Positions 19,439-28,188 of a stretch of DNA of 33,685 bases are shown here, piece by piece. The stretch's first letter is position 1. Each line of letters opens with the position of its first letter. The stretch covers positions 1 to 33,685 of the forward strand of contig CAIPEB010000345.1 of assembly GCA_903863885.1 (NCBI GenBank), given 5' to 3'. The translations under genes and the position numbers were made by a program. Under the pieces are notes generated by a model. The model was not told the origin of the DNA and did not search any database. It was given only the letters and a program-made list of their open reading frames with translations. The stretch is from an uncultured Planctomycetaceae bacterium. Lineage in GTDB: Bacteria > Planctomycetota > Planctomycetia > Pirellulales > Pirellulaceae.

Positions 19439-21181
19439 ATGCGCACAACCATGCCAAGAACGCGAAATAACGGACGCGGCATTCCTTCGCGATTCGCCTG
19501 CGCTGCTGCAGTGCTGATCCTGTTCGGACGGGTGGATAGCATTTCCGCCGGGGAGTCCGCGGAACTCCGCACACAGACCAATTGCATGGTCGAGATCGCG
19601 CTCACGGCGTCCCGGGACTATCAGGACGCGTTTCACGACGTGACACTGGATGTCGCATTCGAAAACCCGCAAGGAAAGCCCCTGAAGGTCCCGGCTTTTT
19701 GGGCGGGCGGGCGAGTCTGGAAGGCTCGATATGCCTCGGCCATGGCAGGCACGCATCGTTGGAAGAGCATTTGCTCCGTGCCGGAGGACCGCGGCCTGCA
19801 CGAGATTTCAGGCACAGTAGCGATCGAGCCCTATCGCGGCGAGAACGCGCTCTTCGCTCATGGTCCGGTGCGGGTCGCTTCGGACCGGCGGCATTTTGAA
19901 TACGCCGACAAGACGCCGTTTTTCTGGCTGGGTGATACCTGGTGGATGGGACTGTGCCGGAGACTCCACTGGCCGGACGAGTTCCAGCAGCTGTGCGCCG
20001 ACCGACGAGCCAAAGGATTCACGGTGATTCAGATTGTTGCCGGCCTGTATCCCGACATGCCGGCTTTCGATCCGCGGGGAGCCAACGAAGCGGGATTTCC
20101 CTGGGAAAAAGAATACTCGCGCATTCGGCCTGAGTATTTCGATCGCGCCGACGAGCGGATCTTCTACATGGTCGAACAGGGCTTTGTGCCGTGCATCGTG
20201 GGCGCTTGGGGATACCACCTTCCCTGGCTGGGCACGGACCGCATGAAGGCTCACTGGCGGTACTTGATCGCCCGCTACGGCGCACTGCCGGTGGTCTGGT
20301 GCGCCGCGGGTGAAGGCACCATGCCCTTCTATGGCTCTCCGCATGGAAAAGAGGAGGCGGACATGCAGAAGGCGGGATGGTCTGATGTCATTCGGTACAT
20401 CCGTTCCACAGATCCATTCAACCGCATGATCACGATCCATCCATCAAGGTCCGCCCGCGAGACTGTCGATGATCCGTCGATTCTCGACTTCGACATGCAC
20501 CAGACGGGCCATGCACCGCAGGAAGCCATCGGCGGGATGGCCCGGCAAGTCCGCGAATCCTACGGAAGACAGCCCGCCATGCCGGTCATCGCGGGCGAAT
20601 CGAGCTACGAAGGTCTCGACCTGCGCGAATGGGGAGGCAGCGTTCTGTCCGCGGATGCGGCGAGGCAGATGTTCTGGACCGGGCTGATGAACAACGGCGC
20701 GGCAGGAGGCACTTACGGTGCCAACGGCATCTGGCAGGTTAATCGCCGCGACGCACCGTACGGACCGTCTCCGCACGGGAGAAGTTGGGGAAGCGTACCG
20801 TGGGACGAAGCGATGAAGCGTCCAGGGTCGAGCGAGGTAAGTCTGGCCCGACAATTCTTGAGCCGATATCCGTGGTACCGGCTGGAACCCATGCCCGATA
20901 CAGCAGCCTGGGCCGACGAGCAGCCCGCCAAGAATGACCTTATGCCCTTCGCATCCGGCACCGGCACGGACCTGCGCATCGTCTATGTTCCGCAGGCCCG
21001 CCCCATCGTCGTGAAACAACTCGCAGCCAAAACAGCCTACTCGGCCAGCATCTTCGATCCTATTCACGGCAAGACGGAATCCGTGTCTCCGGCAGCAACC
21101 GACGACGCCGGCTCGTGGAAATGCACGCCGACGAATCGGGAACACGACTGGGTGCTTGTGCTCGAGAAAGGTGGCCGGTAG
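19439..21181 (+). CDS. exported DUF4038-type putative glycoside hydrolase with DUF5060-like N-domain
   Basis: 580 residues from ATG 19439. A Sec-type signal spans about 1-38 (CAAAVLILFG core, ending ISAGES). Residues 50-135 look like the DUF5060 beta-sandwich (DVTLDVAFENPQGK, FWAGGRVWKARYA). The DUF4038 TIM-barrel follows at about 150-450: FFWLGDTWWMGL, RRAKGFTVIQIV, YLIARYGALPVVWCAAGEG with E292, and MPVIAGESSYEG with E387; these two glutamates at strand ends are the likely acid/base and nucleophile. The last 90 residues form the small C-terminal beta-domain often called putative collagen-binding. The family is known mainly from polysaccharide-degrading bacteria, with activities mostly uncharacterised. 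The gene is convergent with the following minus-strand gene, 82 bp apart. Confidence 0.88.
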   Translation: MRTTMPRTRNNGRGIPSRFACAAAVLILFGRVDSISAGESAELRTQTNCMVEIALTASRDYQDAFHDVTLDVAFENPQGKPLKVPAFWAGGRVWKARYASAMAGTHRWKSICSVPEDRGLHEISGTVAIEPYRGENALFAHGPVRVASDRRHFEYADKTPFFWLGDTWWMGLCRRLHWPDEFQQLCADRRAKGFTVIQIVAGLYPDMPAFDPRGANEAGFPWEKEYSRIRPEYFDRADERIFYMVEQGFVPCIVGAWGYHLPWLGTDRMKAHWRYLIARYGALPVVWCAAGEGTMPFYGSPHGKEEADMQKAGWSDVIRYIRSTDPFNRMITIHPSRSARETVDDPSILDFDMHQTGHAPQEAIGGMARQVRESYGRQPAMPVIAGESSYEGLDLREWGGSVLSADAARQMFWTGLMNNGAAGGTYGANGIWQVNRRDAPYGPSPHGRSWGSVPWDEAMKRPGSSEVSLARQFLSRYPWYRLEPMPDTAAWADEQPAKNDLMPFASGTGTDLRIVYVPQARPIVVKQLAAKTAYSASIFDPIHGKTESVSPAATDDAGSWKCTPTNREHDWVLVLEKGGR

Positions 21182-21262
21182 CAAGAAGCGGAGGCTGCAC
21201 ATCGACACGGATGCACAAGGCCGGAGGCACCTTTTTTGCGTCGCCGGACTTCAGACTCGGGA

Positions 21263-23668
21263 CTATCTTCCGCCGCACCGTTTGGCGACCGAGGGAAGAA
21301 AGTCGCGGATTTCCGCGTCGAGAATTTCGAGTTTCTTGCGAATCATGTCCGCGCCGTGGAATCGGCCCGGAGCGGCCCAGCCGGCGTAGCCGTAATAGAA
21401 ATCGAGCCGAATGTCGGCGGCCATCACCGGAAGTGCCGCGGCGGAGTTCTCTCGTTCATCAAGCAGGACGTTCTTCCATCGGTTGATCGCTTCGCAACAT
21501 TCGGCGGCCGAGGCCGGGGATAGAGGGTCTTTCGTCGCCTCCCGTTCTTTCGCCAACGCAAGCAGTCGATCGCGAAGCAGACACGACTCGTAGTAATTCG
21601 CGGTGCTTCGCATCGTGTGGTGGAACCAGCGCAGGCTGGAAGCTTCCGCGTTGAACGCAAGTCGATTTGCCTGCGGGACGAGCGGTTCAGCCAAATCGAC
21701 TTCGCGCCGAGCCATCGCGAGGGAATCGGCCATCTTGCGATAGAGCTTCGCGAAGACCGGGACGTTTCCGGTCGGCGGCCCGGCGAAGCTGGCTCCGCCC
21801 AGAGTCGCAAATTCATCGGGCAGTTTGGCCGACGGATCCGCACACATCGGATGCGCCGGACCAAGAAAGCAGACGCCCGTAAAGTAAGGCCCGATCTCTG
21901 GTGAGTAGTCCATGGCCTGCGAGGCGTGACGCCAGGCGTTCCTCAAATGCGGCCCCGCTTCAGGTCCCGCGATGCGACCGGCGAACAGCTCGAGAAACAC
22001 CTCGGCATCGGGCGCGGGGTCCCACCAGAAATAGCTGAACACTTCCGATGTGCTGCTGCCCAGACAGGGAATGAACCAGGGGAAGATCCAGGCACCGTCC
22101 GCGCCGCTGGAGGCCATTGCGTTAGCGCGTTGCACCCATCGATCCATGCAGGGCAAACCGGGCAACCGCGAAGCTTCGAAGGCAAGTTCGGGTTCGCTCT
22201 TGAGATGAACGGCAATTCCCGCATCGCGGCAGGCTTTGATCTGCTGTTGAGCAAGCTTGCCCGGGCCCGGCATATCGATGCTGTAATCCCACAGCAGTTT
22301 CTTGACGCCGTCCGGCTTATCCATCGTGTCGTCCTTGACAATATCCGTGAACAGCGCGACGCCCGGCTTTAGTTTGCGGATCAGGCCCAACTGCGCGGGA
22401 TCGCCGATCGACCAGACGCTCGCGGCCGAGTAAGGCCAGGCAAATACCATGGCGTCCGGGTTGCTCTTGCGAGCGGCTTCCGCCATGTAATTGCACAGAT
22501 TCGCAACGGCGGTGTCCGCTCCGACCGCTTCGCAACGGGCACATGTCGTATGCCCTCGCTCGGCAGCATAGGGCCGCATGAAGCAGTGGTGGAATTCTTC
22601 GCCACCGATGATGACGCCGATGCCGGCCAGACCGGGAATCGCATCAAACAGCCCCTTCACGCTTTCGGAAATGTACCGGCGAACCAGAGGCGATTCGGTG
22701 CAGAGAATATGTTTTCCGGGCTTCTGATACCAGGTCGCGTCGTCGTACATCAGAGCGCCGCGGATGTCGGGATGAGCTTGAAAAGCCGGATGGTCCACCG
22801 GAAAAATCGGTCTCATGTTCAACCACACATAAGACGCCAGACCATACCGCTGAGCCCCCTCGGCGTATTGTCTCAAGAGACCAATCGCATCGGGATCCCG
22901 CAAAGCGGCAAGCTCGGGAATGGCGTCGCTGGTGGAGAGCGAATAAAGGCTGAAGACCGCGTCGGTGATGGGCCGGAAGCCGACTCTGCTTTCGGAGCCC
23001 GACAGGACGACGCCGTTGTATCCGTTGAAGACGAGGTCACGGTAAGATCCCATCCAGGGGACAACGCCAACCCGCCGTGCGACTCGCGGCTGATATGCAT
23101 GTTTGCCCAGCGGCAGTACCGGCGACTGCCTGAGGCTCATCAACCGGACCAGATGAACGACTCCGTCGCGCAGGCCGCTCGCGCCATTGCCCTCCACGAC
23201 AATCCGCGACGACTCGACGTTGATGGCGAAAGATCCTTCCCGCGAGCCGCCGGAATCGATCGGGTTTTCGAGCAGAGCGATGGAGTCCGATGAGTTTTCG
23301 ACTCCGCTGCCGCGTTGCAGTTTCTCGGCAGTGACGCTCAGCGTCATCCGCCTATTCAGGAACTCAAGGAGATGCCCCGCCATGAGTTCTGCGAGCGGCG
23401 ATGCCTCGGCGGGCAGTACGAGTCGCCACTTTGCGCCGATGACCATTTCGTCGCGCGACGGTCTTGCCTGAGGGTCAAACGGAAACCGCGCAAAGCCGTC
23501 CATCGACAGCGGGGAAAAGGCGCTGGCCTGATAGTCGCGACTGGCCTCTCGGGCGCGCAAGTTTGCGATTTCGCCCGCGTGCAGAAAAGCGGCCGAGACA
23601 TCAAGCAGCGTAATCAGGAAAGCGCCCCAGGCGGCTCGGCGTGAAACGACAGATTGTGTGCAAGTCAT
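21263..23668 (-). CDS. exported GH20/GH67-like protein, putative glycoside hydrolase
   Basis: 801 residues from ATG at complement 23668. A Sec-type signal covers about 1-31 (WGAFLITLLDVSAAFLHAG). Residues 75-185 resemble the alpha/beta N-domain of GH20/GH67/GH115 enzymes, including LAELMAGHLLEFLNRR and GNGASGLRDGVVHLVRLM. A TIM-barrel-like region follows (about 195-560) with LVFNGYNGVVLSG, GLASYVWLNMRP, GVIIGGEEFHHCF (E357/E358 candidate acids), CARCEA (376-381, possible metal site) and DAMVFAWPYSA. The rest is helical. The architecture is close to that of the protein at 11421, but sequence motifs differ. It is probably co-transcribed with the six-hairpin protein gene upstream (67 bp gap with a heptamer repeat). 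No ribosome site is clear. Activity unknown. Confidence 0.78.
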   Translation of the reverse strand: MTCTQSVVSRRAAWGAFLITLLDVSAAFLHAGEIANLRAREASRDYQASAFSPLSMDGFARFPFDPQARPSRDEMVIGAKWRLVLPAEASPLAELMAGHLLEFLNRRMTLSVTAEKLQRGSGVENSSDSIALLENPIDSGGSREGSFAINVESSRIVVEGNGASGLRDGVVHLVRLMSLRQSPVLPLGKHAYQPRVARRVGVVPWMGSYRDLVFNGYNGVVLSGSESRVGFRPITDAVFSLYSLSTSDAIPELAALRDPDAIGLLRQYAEGAQRYGLASYVWLNMRPIFPVDHPAFQAHPDIRGALMYDDATWYQKPGKHILCTESPLVRRYISESVKGLFDAIPGLAGIGVIIGGEEFHHCFMRPYAAERGHTTCARCEAVGADTAVANLCNYMAEAARKSNPDAMVFAWPYSAASVWSIGDPAQLGLIRKLKPGVALFTDIVKDDTMDKPDGVKKLLWDYSIDMPGPGKLAQQQIKACRDAGIAVHLKSEPELAFEASRLPGLPCMDRWVQRANAMASSGADGAWIFPWFIPCLGSSTSEVFSYFWWDPAPDAEVFLELFAGRIAGPEAGPHLRNAWRHASQAMDYSPEIGPYFTGVCFLGPAHPMCADPSAKLPDEFATLGGASFAGPPTGNVPVFAKLYRKMADSLAMARREVDLAEPLVPQANRLAFNAEASSLRWFHHTMRSTANYYESCLLRDRLLALAKEREATKDPLSPASAAECCEAINRWKNVLLDERENSAAALPVMAADIRLDFYYGYAGWAAPGRFHGADMIRKKLEILDAEIRDFLPSVAKRCGGR

Positions 23669-23671
23669 AAT

Positions 23672-23706
23672 AGTCTGGAGTCTGGAGTCCGGAGTCCGGA
23701 GTCCGG
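23672..23706. repeat. heptamer tandem repeat, five copies
   Basis: Two copies of AGTCTGG are followed by three of AGTCCGG on the plus strand, starting 3 bp before the start codon of the minus-strand gene at 23668. On that gene's strand the array occupies the place where a ribosome site would be. Such arrays arise by slippage and vary in copy number, so length changes could alter translation of the gene. Confidence 0.8.
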
Positions 23707-23735
23707 AGCAAGACAGTCACATATCCGGCATCCGA

Positions 23736-25784
23736 TTACCGATTTCCGTCCCAAGCCGGGCTGCCTGTTCGATCCGCACCGGCACGCGTGAGCACGGCGA
23801 GCAGCGCGTAGTAGTTGTCGACCAGGAAGCCCTCGTAACCCCAGGGCGTGCCGTCCCAGGCTTTCCAGTCGTTGCTCATGCCGTTGGCGTTCTGGCCCTG
23901 GAAAGCGCCCTTTTCGAAGGCTTCGAGCATTGGAAAGAGCATGCGATCGGCCTCTTCTCGGCGTCCGAGATCGTAGAGTGCGGCAAGTGTGAAGAAGGCG
24001 AAGGACGCGGTCGCGCCGCCGTTTTCGTATTTCTGAAAGCCGTCGGAATTATCTTCCTTTTCGCCACCTCCCCAGCGGCGATCCAGGTGCACATAGTCTT
24101 TTCGCGGCACGGCGATCAGATTCCCGGGCAGCCCCAGGTCGAATCGCGAATAGCCAACGTCTTTCATTTTCGCGAGCATGCGGTCGAGAACCTGGCCGGC
24201 CTGTTCGCGCGGCACGAGTCCGTAATGGATCGCGATGCCGCTGATCCACGGGAAGTAGTAATCGTGCAATTGACCGTCTGCGCTTCGCCAACCGGCGAGC
24301 ACCCCCGTAACCGGATTGTGGAATGCATCCCAGAACACGGCTCGCAGCTTTTCGGCGGCCGCCGCATAACGGGCGGCATCGGCCGACTGGCCCTGTTGCT
24401 CGGCCAGTTTCGCCATTCCCCGCAACGCGCGATAGGCGAGCGCGTTGCCGTAAGCGTCTTCGTGTCCGAACCCGATGCAGTCCCACCAGTTGGACGGCCG
24501 CTTGTCCGCGCGGCCCGACCATGACCCCGAGTTTCCGGTGTAGGGATACTCCAGCAACCCGTTGCCGTCGCGGTCCATGGCCAGCAGTTTGTCCGTCCAG
24601 GCGCGGAGACCTTCATACTGCTTTGCCAACCAGGCGGTGTCGCCGCTGCCGTCCACATAGTCCGTCGCCGCAATCAGGAGCGACGGATAGCTGTCAAGGT
24701 AGGGCGGATCCTGGGAAGGCAGCCCTCCCAGATCGAAGCCCACGTAGCCCGGCAGTCCGTAGCCCGGCATTCCCTCGAGGTATCGATCGAGCGAACTGCG
24801 AATCAGGTCGAGAGCGGAGAGTCTTTCGGCCAACGGCGGCGTATGCAGCGCGATGTCGGCATATTCATACAGGCAGAACGCGCACGTATCGCTGGCCGCG
24901 TGATTGGCCAATACCCGCAACCGCGGATTCCACTGAAGGATGTTCAGCCAGTTCCGCCGAAACCCGCGAAATCGCGGATCGTCCGCCACGCCTTGAACCG
25001 GCGGATGAATCGCTGCAACTTCCCAACAGTATTCGACCGATTGCCGCGAAGCCGAAGCCGCAGGGAACGTGATCTTCACCCAGGGAGTGCCCGCGCGGGT
25101 CGCATCGTAACCGAGCCCCGCCTGGGGATCGCTGGCCGTAATGCGAAACGACCCCTGATCCGGAAAGTGCATCAAGGCGGGCAGTCGCACCGAGCCATCG
25201 GCGTTGACGGCTCCCAGGAGCGTGACGTGGCAGCGGCGCGGCTCGAATTCCAGGACCAGCGACTCCGGCTTTTCGGCCTCGCTCCATTGCGATGCCAGCC
25301 GCACGCGCTGTTCCGAGATTTCGAATAGCCAACCGGCGGGACTCGAATCGTTGCCAGCGCGGCGATACTCGATTCTCACGGCATCGCCGGTCTCGCATTT
25401 CGCAACGAACGGCGCAGGCGGGGCCGCCTGGGCTCGCAGCGGATTCTCAAGGTTCTTGCCCAGCCCAAGGCTATCCGGCGAAACCGACAGCAGCACTGGA
25501 TGGTTGAGCGAGACTTTGAGATTCAGCCAGGGCGTACTCACACCCAGCCCCTCGGCCTGCCGCTCGACCTTGGGCTGGGCTGCCCGCCCATCGCAGCACC
25601 AGACAGCGAGAACGGCGACAGTAATCGCTGCGAATGCGGACGTCAGCAATCTGCCTTGCACAGGTGTCAGCGGAATCGCAGGCACCGTGCGGGCCGGCGA
25701 CAGGTTTGCTCTGCAGTTGGCGGAATAGAGTCCGAGCTTCGAGGCAAGAGACTGCGCGGCAGTCCCGCGTTGATTTGTTGCCAT
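23736..25784 (-). CDS. exported six-hairpin (alpha/alpha)6 glycosidase-like protein
   Basis: 682 residues from ATG at complement 25784; other in-frame starts are ATG 25820 and GTG 25661. The GTG would place the apolar stretch LTSAFAAITVAVLAVW near the N-terminus as a normal signal, whereas the ATG leaves about 45 residues before it. The C-terminal half (about 320-680) has the pattern of GH63/GH37/GH78-like toroids: LDSYPSLLIAATDYVDGSG, WTDKLLAMDRDGNGLLEY, NWWDCIGFGHEDAYGNALAYRAL, MAKLAEQQGQSADAARYAAAAEKL, VFWDAFHNP, and YENGGATASFAFFTLAALYDLG. D and E residues in WWDCIGFGHEDAY are candidate catalytic acids. The N-terminal half is beta-rich. Debranching of rhamnose- or glucose-type side chains is possible, but no substrate is assigned. 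First gene of a probable two-gene minus-strand operon. Confidence 0.8.
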   Translation of the reverse strand: MATNQRGTAAQSLASKLGLYSANCRANLSPARTVPAIPLTPVQGRLLTSAFAAITVAVLAVWCCDGRAAQPKVERQAEGLGVSTPWLNLKVSLNHPVLLSVSPDSLGLGKNLENPLRAQAAPPAPFVAKCETGDAVRIEYRRAGNDSSPAGWLFEISEQRVRLASQWSEAEKPESLVLEFEPRRCHVTLLGAVNADGSVRLPALMHFPDQGSFRITASDPQAGLGYDATRAGTPWVKITFPAASASRQSVEYCWEVAAIHPPVQGVADDPRFRGFRRNWLNILQWNPRLRVLANHAASDTCAFCLYEYADIALHTPPLAERLSALDLIRSSLDRYLEGMPGYGLPGYVGFDLGGLPSQDPPYLDSYPSLLIAATDYVDGSGDTAWLAKQYEGLRAWTDKLLAMDRDGNGLLEYPYTGNSGSWSGRADKRPSNWWDCIGFGHEDAYGNALAYRALRGMAKLAEQQGQSADAARYAAAAEKLRAVFWDAFHNPVTGVLAGWRSADGQLHDYYFPWISGIAIHYGLVPREQAGQVLDRMLAKMKDVGYSRFDLGLPGNLIAVPRKDYVHLDRRWGGGEKEDNSDGFQKYENGGATASFAFFTLAALYDLGRREEADRMLFPMLEAFEKGAFQGQNANGMSNDWKAWDGTPWGYEGFLVDNYYALLAVLTRAGADRTGSPAWDGNR

Positions 25785-26392
25785 GCTGCAATTCCCGTTT
25801 GTGCTTTGAATCGCTCTCATGTGGGCCAATAAAACGACTGGATTAGCGGCACATTCTTAGCTTGCCGCCGCTGGCCAACTGGAGTTCAACCTGCCCGCGC
25901 GAGCTTGTCAATACGACGCGAGTCCGACCGACTCCGCCGTTTAAACGCGAAAAAGTTACGGACAACCGATTGCTTGACAATGTGGGACAGGCGTAAGAGA
26001 CTGCGTGGAACATCTCTCGGAAATTGGCGAGGCGGCAGCTGACGCAACGTTCCGGCACTCGGAAAATCCGAGGTCGGTTCACCGCACAAGCACGCGCGAG
26101 AACGAGCGCGGACGAGGCGGAACGAAGCGCCCGAGGCAAGTTACAGTGATTGCAGACGGAGTCCCAGGACAAGAAGTCGCAGGGTCCGAAGTGAATTGTC
26201 GCAGCCAATCGATCCCGTTGCTCGGTCTTGAAGTTCACCCTGCGCTTCGACCGTGGCTATTGCCCTGCCGCCGCTATGCGTCGCCGCGTTCTTGCCGGAA
26301 ATCCGGTATCGCGCCCGAACAGAATCACAATCCGTCGCTGTTTTTCGAGAAGAGGCAGTCCGATCTTTTTGCTTTCATTGGAGGAAGTGCTC
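25785..26392. other. divergent intergenic region upstream of DUF1559 gene 1
   Basis: Separates the minus-strand glycosidase operon from the plus-strand DUF1559 block and should hold promoters for both. No gene is convincing. A TTGACA occurs at 25974-25979 but no good -10 box follows at the right distance. The DUF1559 gene has a clear GGAGGAAG ribosome site at about 26381-26388. In-frame extension of the DUF1559 frame to 26228 lacks pilin-like features and is rejected. Confidence 0.4.
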
Positions 26393-27412
26393 ATGCGGTT
26401 CAGTAGACGCGTCGGTTTCACGCTGGTCGAGCTTCTGGTGGTCATCGCCATCATTGGCATCCTGGTTGCTCTGCTACTTCCCGCGGTTCAGGCCGCGCGC
26501 GAGGCAGCGCGCCGCATGCAGTGCTCGAACAATTTGAAGCAACTTGGCCTGGCGGTTCACAACTATCACGACACGTTCAAGACGTTCCCGTCGGGCTACA
26601 TTCACACCAACAGGGCGACCCCGACAACCGTCGAAATGTCGCACTGGAGTTGGGGCGCGCTGGTGCTTCCGTTCATCGAACAAGGCTCGCTGAAAGACGC
26701 GTTGAATGTCGGACCGAGACACCTGTATCAGAACCTGTTGACTCCGACCGAACTGGCAGCCATGCAGACACCGATCGCGGCGTTCATCTGCCCGTCCGAT
26801 TCCGGCCCCGCCTTGAACGATTTCGGCGTGAAGATCAATGCGGTTTACACCAACTACGAAAAACAGGTGACCAGCAACGGAACGGACCGGATCCCGATCG
26901 CCAAATCGAACTACGTGGGTGTGGCGTGCAGCAGCAATACGCTGACCCCGCCGAGCGGCGACTTCGTGACCTACGGGCCGCCGACCGGGGTGTTCTTCTG
27001 GAACTCGAATGTCTCGTTCCGTGACATCACCGACGGAACCAGCAACACAGGTATGATTGGCGAACGGTGCTATCAGAAACGTCAGGTCTACGTCGGTGCC
27101 GGCAACGCGCTCGGCTTCAGCTCCGCGGCCTCCGGGTACTACAATCGCTCGATCGCGGCCGCCCTGGGCATTCCCTACTGGGGCATCAACGTGACGATCA
27201 CCCAGACCGACCATCAGAATCGCGGCTTTCACAGCAATCACCCGGGCGGGGCACAGTTCACATTGTGCGACGGTTCGGTTACGTTCATCAGCGACAACAT
27301 CGACTTCAAACCCGGAAGCATTTCCGGCGGGCAGGCGTCCGGATACTGGGTCGACAGCACGTTTGAGCGATTCTGTGCGAAGGCAGACGGTCAGACGCTC
27401 GGAAATCTGTAG
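26393..27412 (+). CDS. DUF1559 protein with type IV pilin-like N-terminus (copy 1)
   Basis: 339 residues from ATG 26393 behind GGAGGAAG. The N-terminus [18 protein letters not shown] (8-25) is a prepilin peptidase site plus hydrophobic helix, followed by the DUF1559 signature [20 protein letters not shown] and NYHDTFKTFPSG. The C-terminus carries FHSNHPGGAQFTLCDGSV, the conserved H-x-GG...DGSV motif of the family. DUF1559 proteins are expanded in Planctomycetota and resemble pseudopilins of type II secretion; their role is not established. After cleavage at the glycine the protein would sit in the inner membrane with the large domain outside. The lipoprotein gene starts 34 bp downstream, a pairing repeated at 31965-33685. 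Confidence 0.96.
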   Translation: MRFSRRVGFTLVELLVVIAIIGILVALLLPAVQAAREAARRMQCSNNLKQLGLAVHNYHDTFKTFPSGYIHTNRATPTTVEMSHWSWGALVLPFIEQGSLKDALNVGPRHLYQNLLTPTELAAMQTPIAAFICPSDSGPALNDFGVKINAVYTNYEKQVTSNGTDRIPIAKSNYVGVACSSNTLTPPSGDFVTYGPPTGVFFWNSNVSFRDITDGTSNTGMIGERCYQKRQVYVGAGNALGFSSAASGYYNRSIAAALGIPYWGINVTITQTDHQNRGFHSNHPGGAQFTLCDGSVTFISDNIDFKPGSISGGQASGYWVDSTFERFCAKADGQTLGNL

Positions 27413-27445
27413 TCAACGATCATTTCAGCAGAAAGCGAGTTCGAC

Positions 27446-27838
27446 ATGGTATCGTCATGGAGGTTGGCACTTATCCTGCTCGTATCCGCGGTGGCAATTA
27501 GCAGCGTGGGCTGCGGACGCGGCGACATGCCCGATCTGGGAAGAGTGAAAGGCACGGTGACTTTGGACGGCAAGCCGCTCGGCGGAGTCGTCGTGATTTT
27601 TGTTCCCGAGAACGGCCGCCCATCGATGGCAAACGCGGACCCCTCGGGAAACTACGATCTGAACTACACGGACGAGGTGAAAGGGGCCAAGGTCGGCAAC
27701 TGCACGGTCTCCGTCCAATGGCCCGACGGAGAAGCCGGCACTGCGAAGATCCCGGCCAAGTACAACGTGAAGACCGAATTGAAAAAGGAGGTCAAATCGG
27801 GCAGTAACACGATCGACCTGGCGCTCGAATCGAAGTAG
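27446..27838 (+). CDS. small lipoprotein with carboxypeptidase-regulatory-like beta domain (copy 1)
   Basis: 130 residues. A lipoprotein signal is clear: apolar core WRLALILLVSAVAI and lipobox SVGC with C23 as the lipidated residue. The mature part begins GRVKGTVTLDGKPLGGVVVIFVPE, the usual start of a transthyretin/carboxypeptidase-regulatory-like sandwich (one domain, about 33-105). It ends KIPAKYNVKTELKKEVKSG, a tail also seen in the partial lipoprotein at 33264. Such proteins are commonly encoded next to DUF1559 genes in Planctomycetota; the function is unknown, perhaps binding or assembly at the cell surface. The upstream DUF1559 gene ends 34 bp before it, so the two are probably co-transcribed. 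The ribosome site is weak. Confidence 0.92.
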   Translation: MVSSWRLALILLVSAVAISSVGCGRGDMPDLGRVKGTVTLDGKPLGGVVVIFVPENGRPSMANADPSGNYDLNYTDEVKGAKVGNCTVSVQWPDGEAGTAKIPAKYNVKTELKKEVKSGSNTIDLALESK

Positions 27839-28188
27839 GCAGGCAGATTCCAGACGCGGCGTTCGCTCCCCACGTCGCTTGACCGCTAAAGACGGCGGGT
27901 CTGGCGCTGGCCGCAGGGCCAGCGCCAGACTCAAGCCGCACTCTTCCCGCAATCGCAGTCGCTCACCGCCACAACAGGTGCGTGGCATCTCCTCTGCGAT
28001 CTTGCAGCCGCTCCGTCGTCACGGGGCCGAGTCGTCGCGCACGCCACGCCGGATCACCATGCGGCGCAAGGCCTCGCCGACAATGATGGTCGCCGACTGC
28101 CACTTGCGAGATAATCCGCCGATTTTTACGCTGTAGTCCACGCGGTCATGCGTCTTGCTCTCATTTCAGAAGACTCTGTTGCCTTGCC
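27839..28188. other. intergenic region before the TPR protein gene
   Basis: No gene is seen. The region has one very strong hairpin (27899-27930) and otherwise unremarkable GC-rich sequence. The TPR gene start at 28189 has no clear ribosome site. Confidence 0.45.
27899..27930. terminator. perfect 14-bp hairpin after the lipoprotein gene
   Basis: GTCTGGCGCTGGCC (27899-27912) and its exact reverse complement (27917-27930) flank a GCAG tetraloop. It lies 60 bp after the lipoprotein stop, a normal place for an mRNA 3' end. No T-run follows, so it may act as a 3'-stabilising structure or a bidirectional, T-less terminator. A dispersed palindrome is the alternative. Confidence 0.55.

Noticed and set aside
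21182-21262. T6 run between the convergent DUF4038 and GH20/GH67-like genes as a terminator
   Set aside because: The sequence before the T-run forms only very short stems, so an intrinsic terminator is not supported.
25974-25979. TTGACA as a -35 box before the DUF1559 block
   Set aside because: No acceptable -10 sequence lies 16-18 bp downstream, and it is over 400 bp from the gene start.
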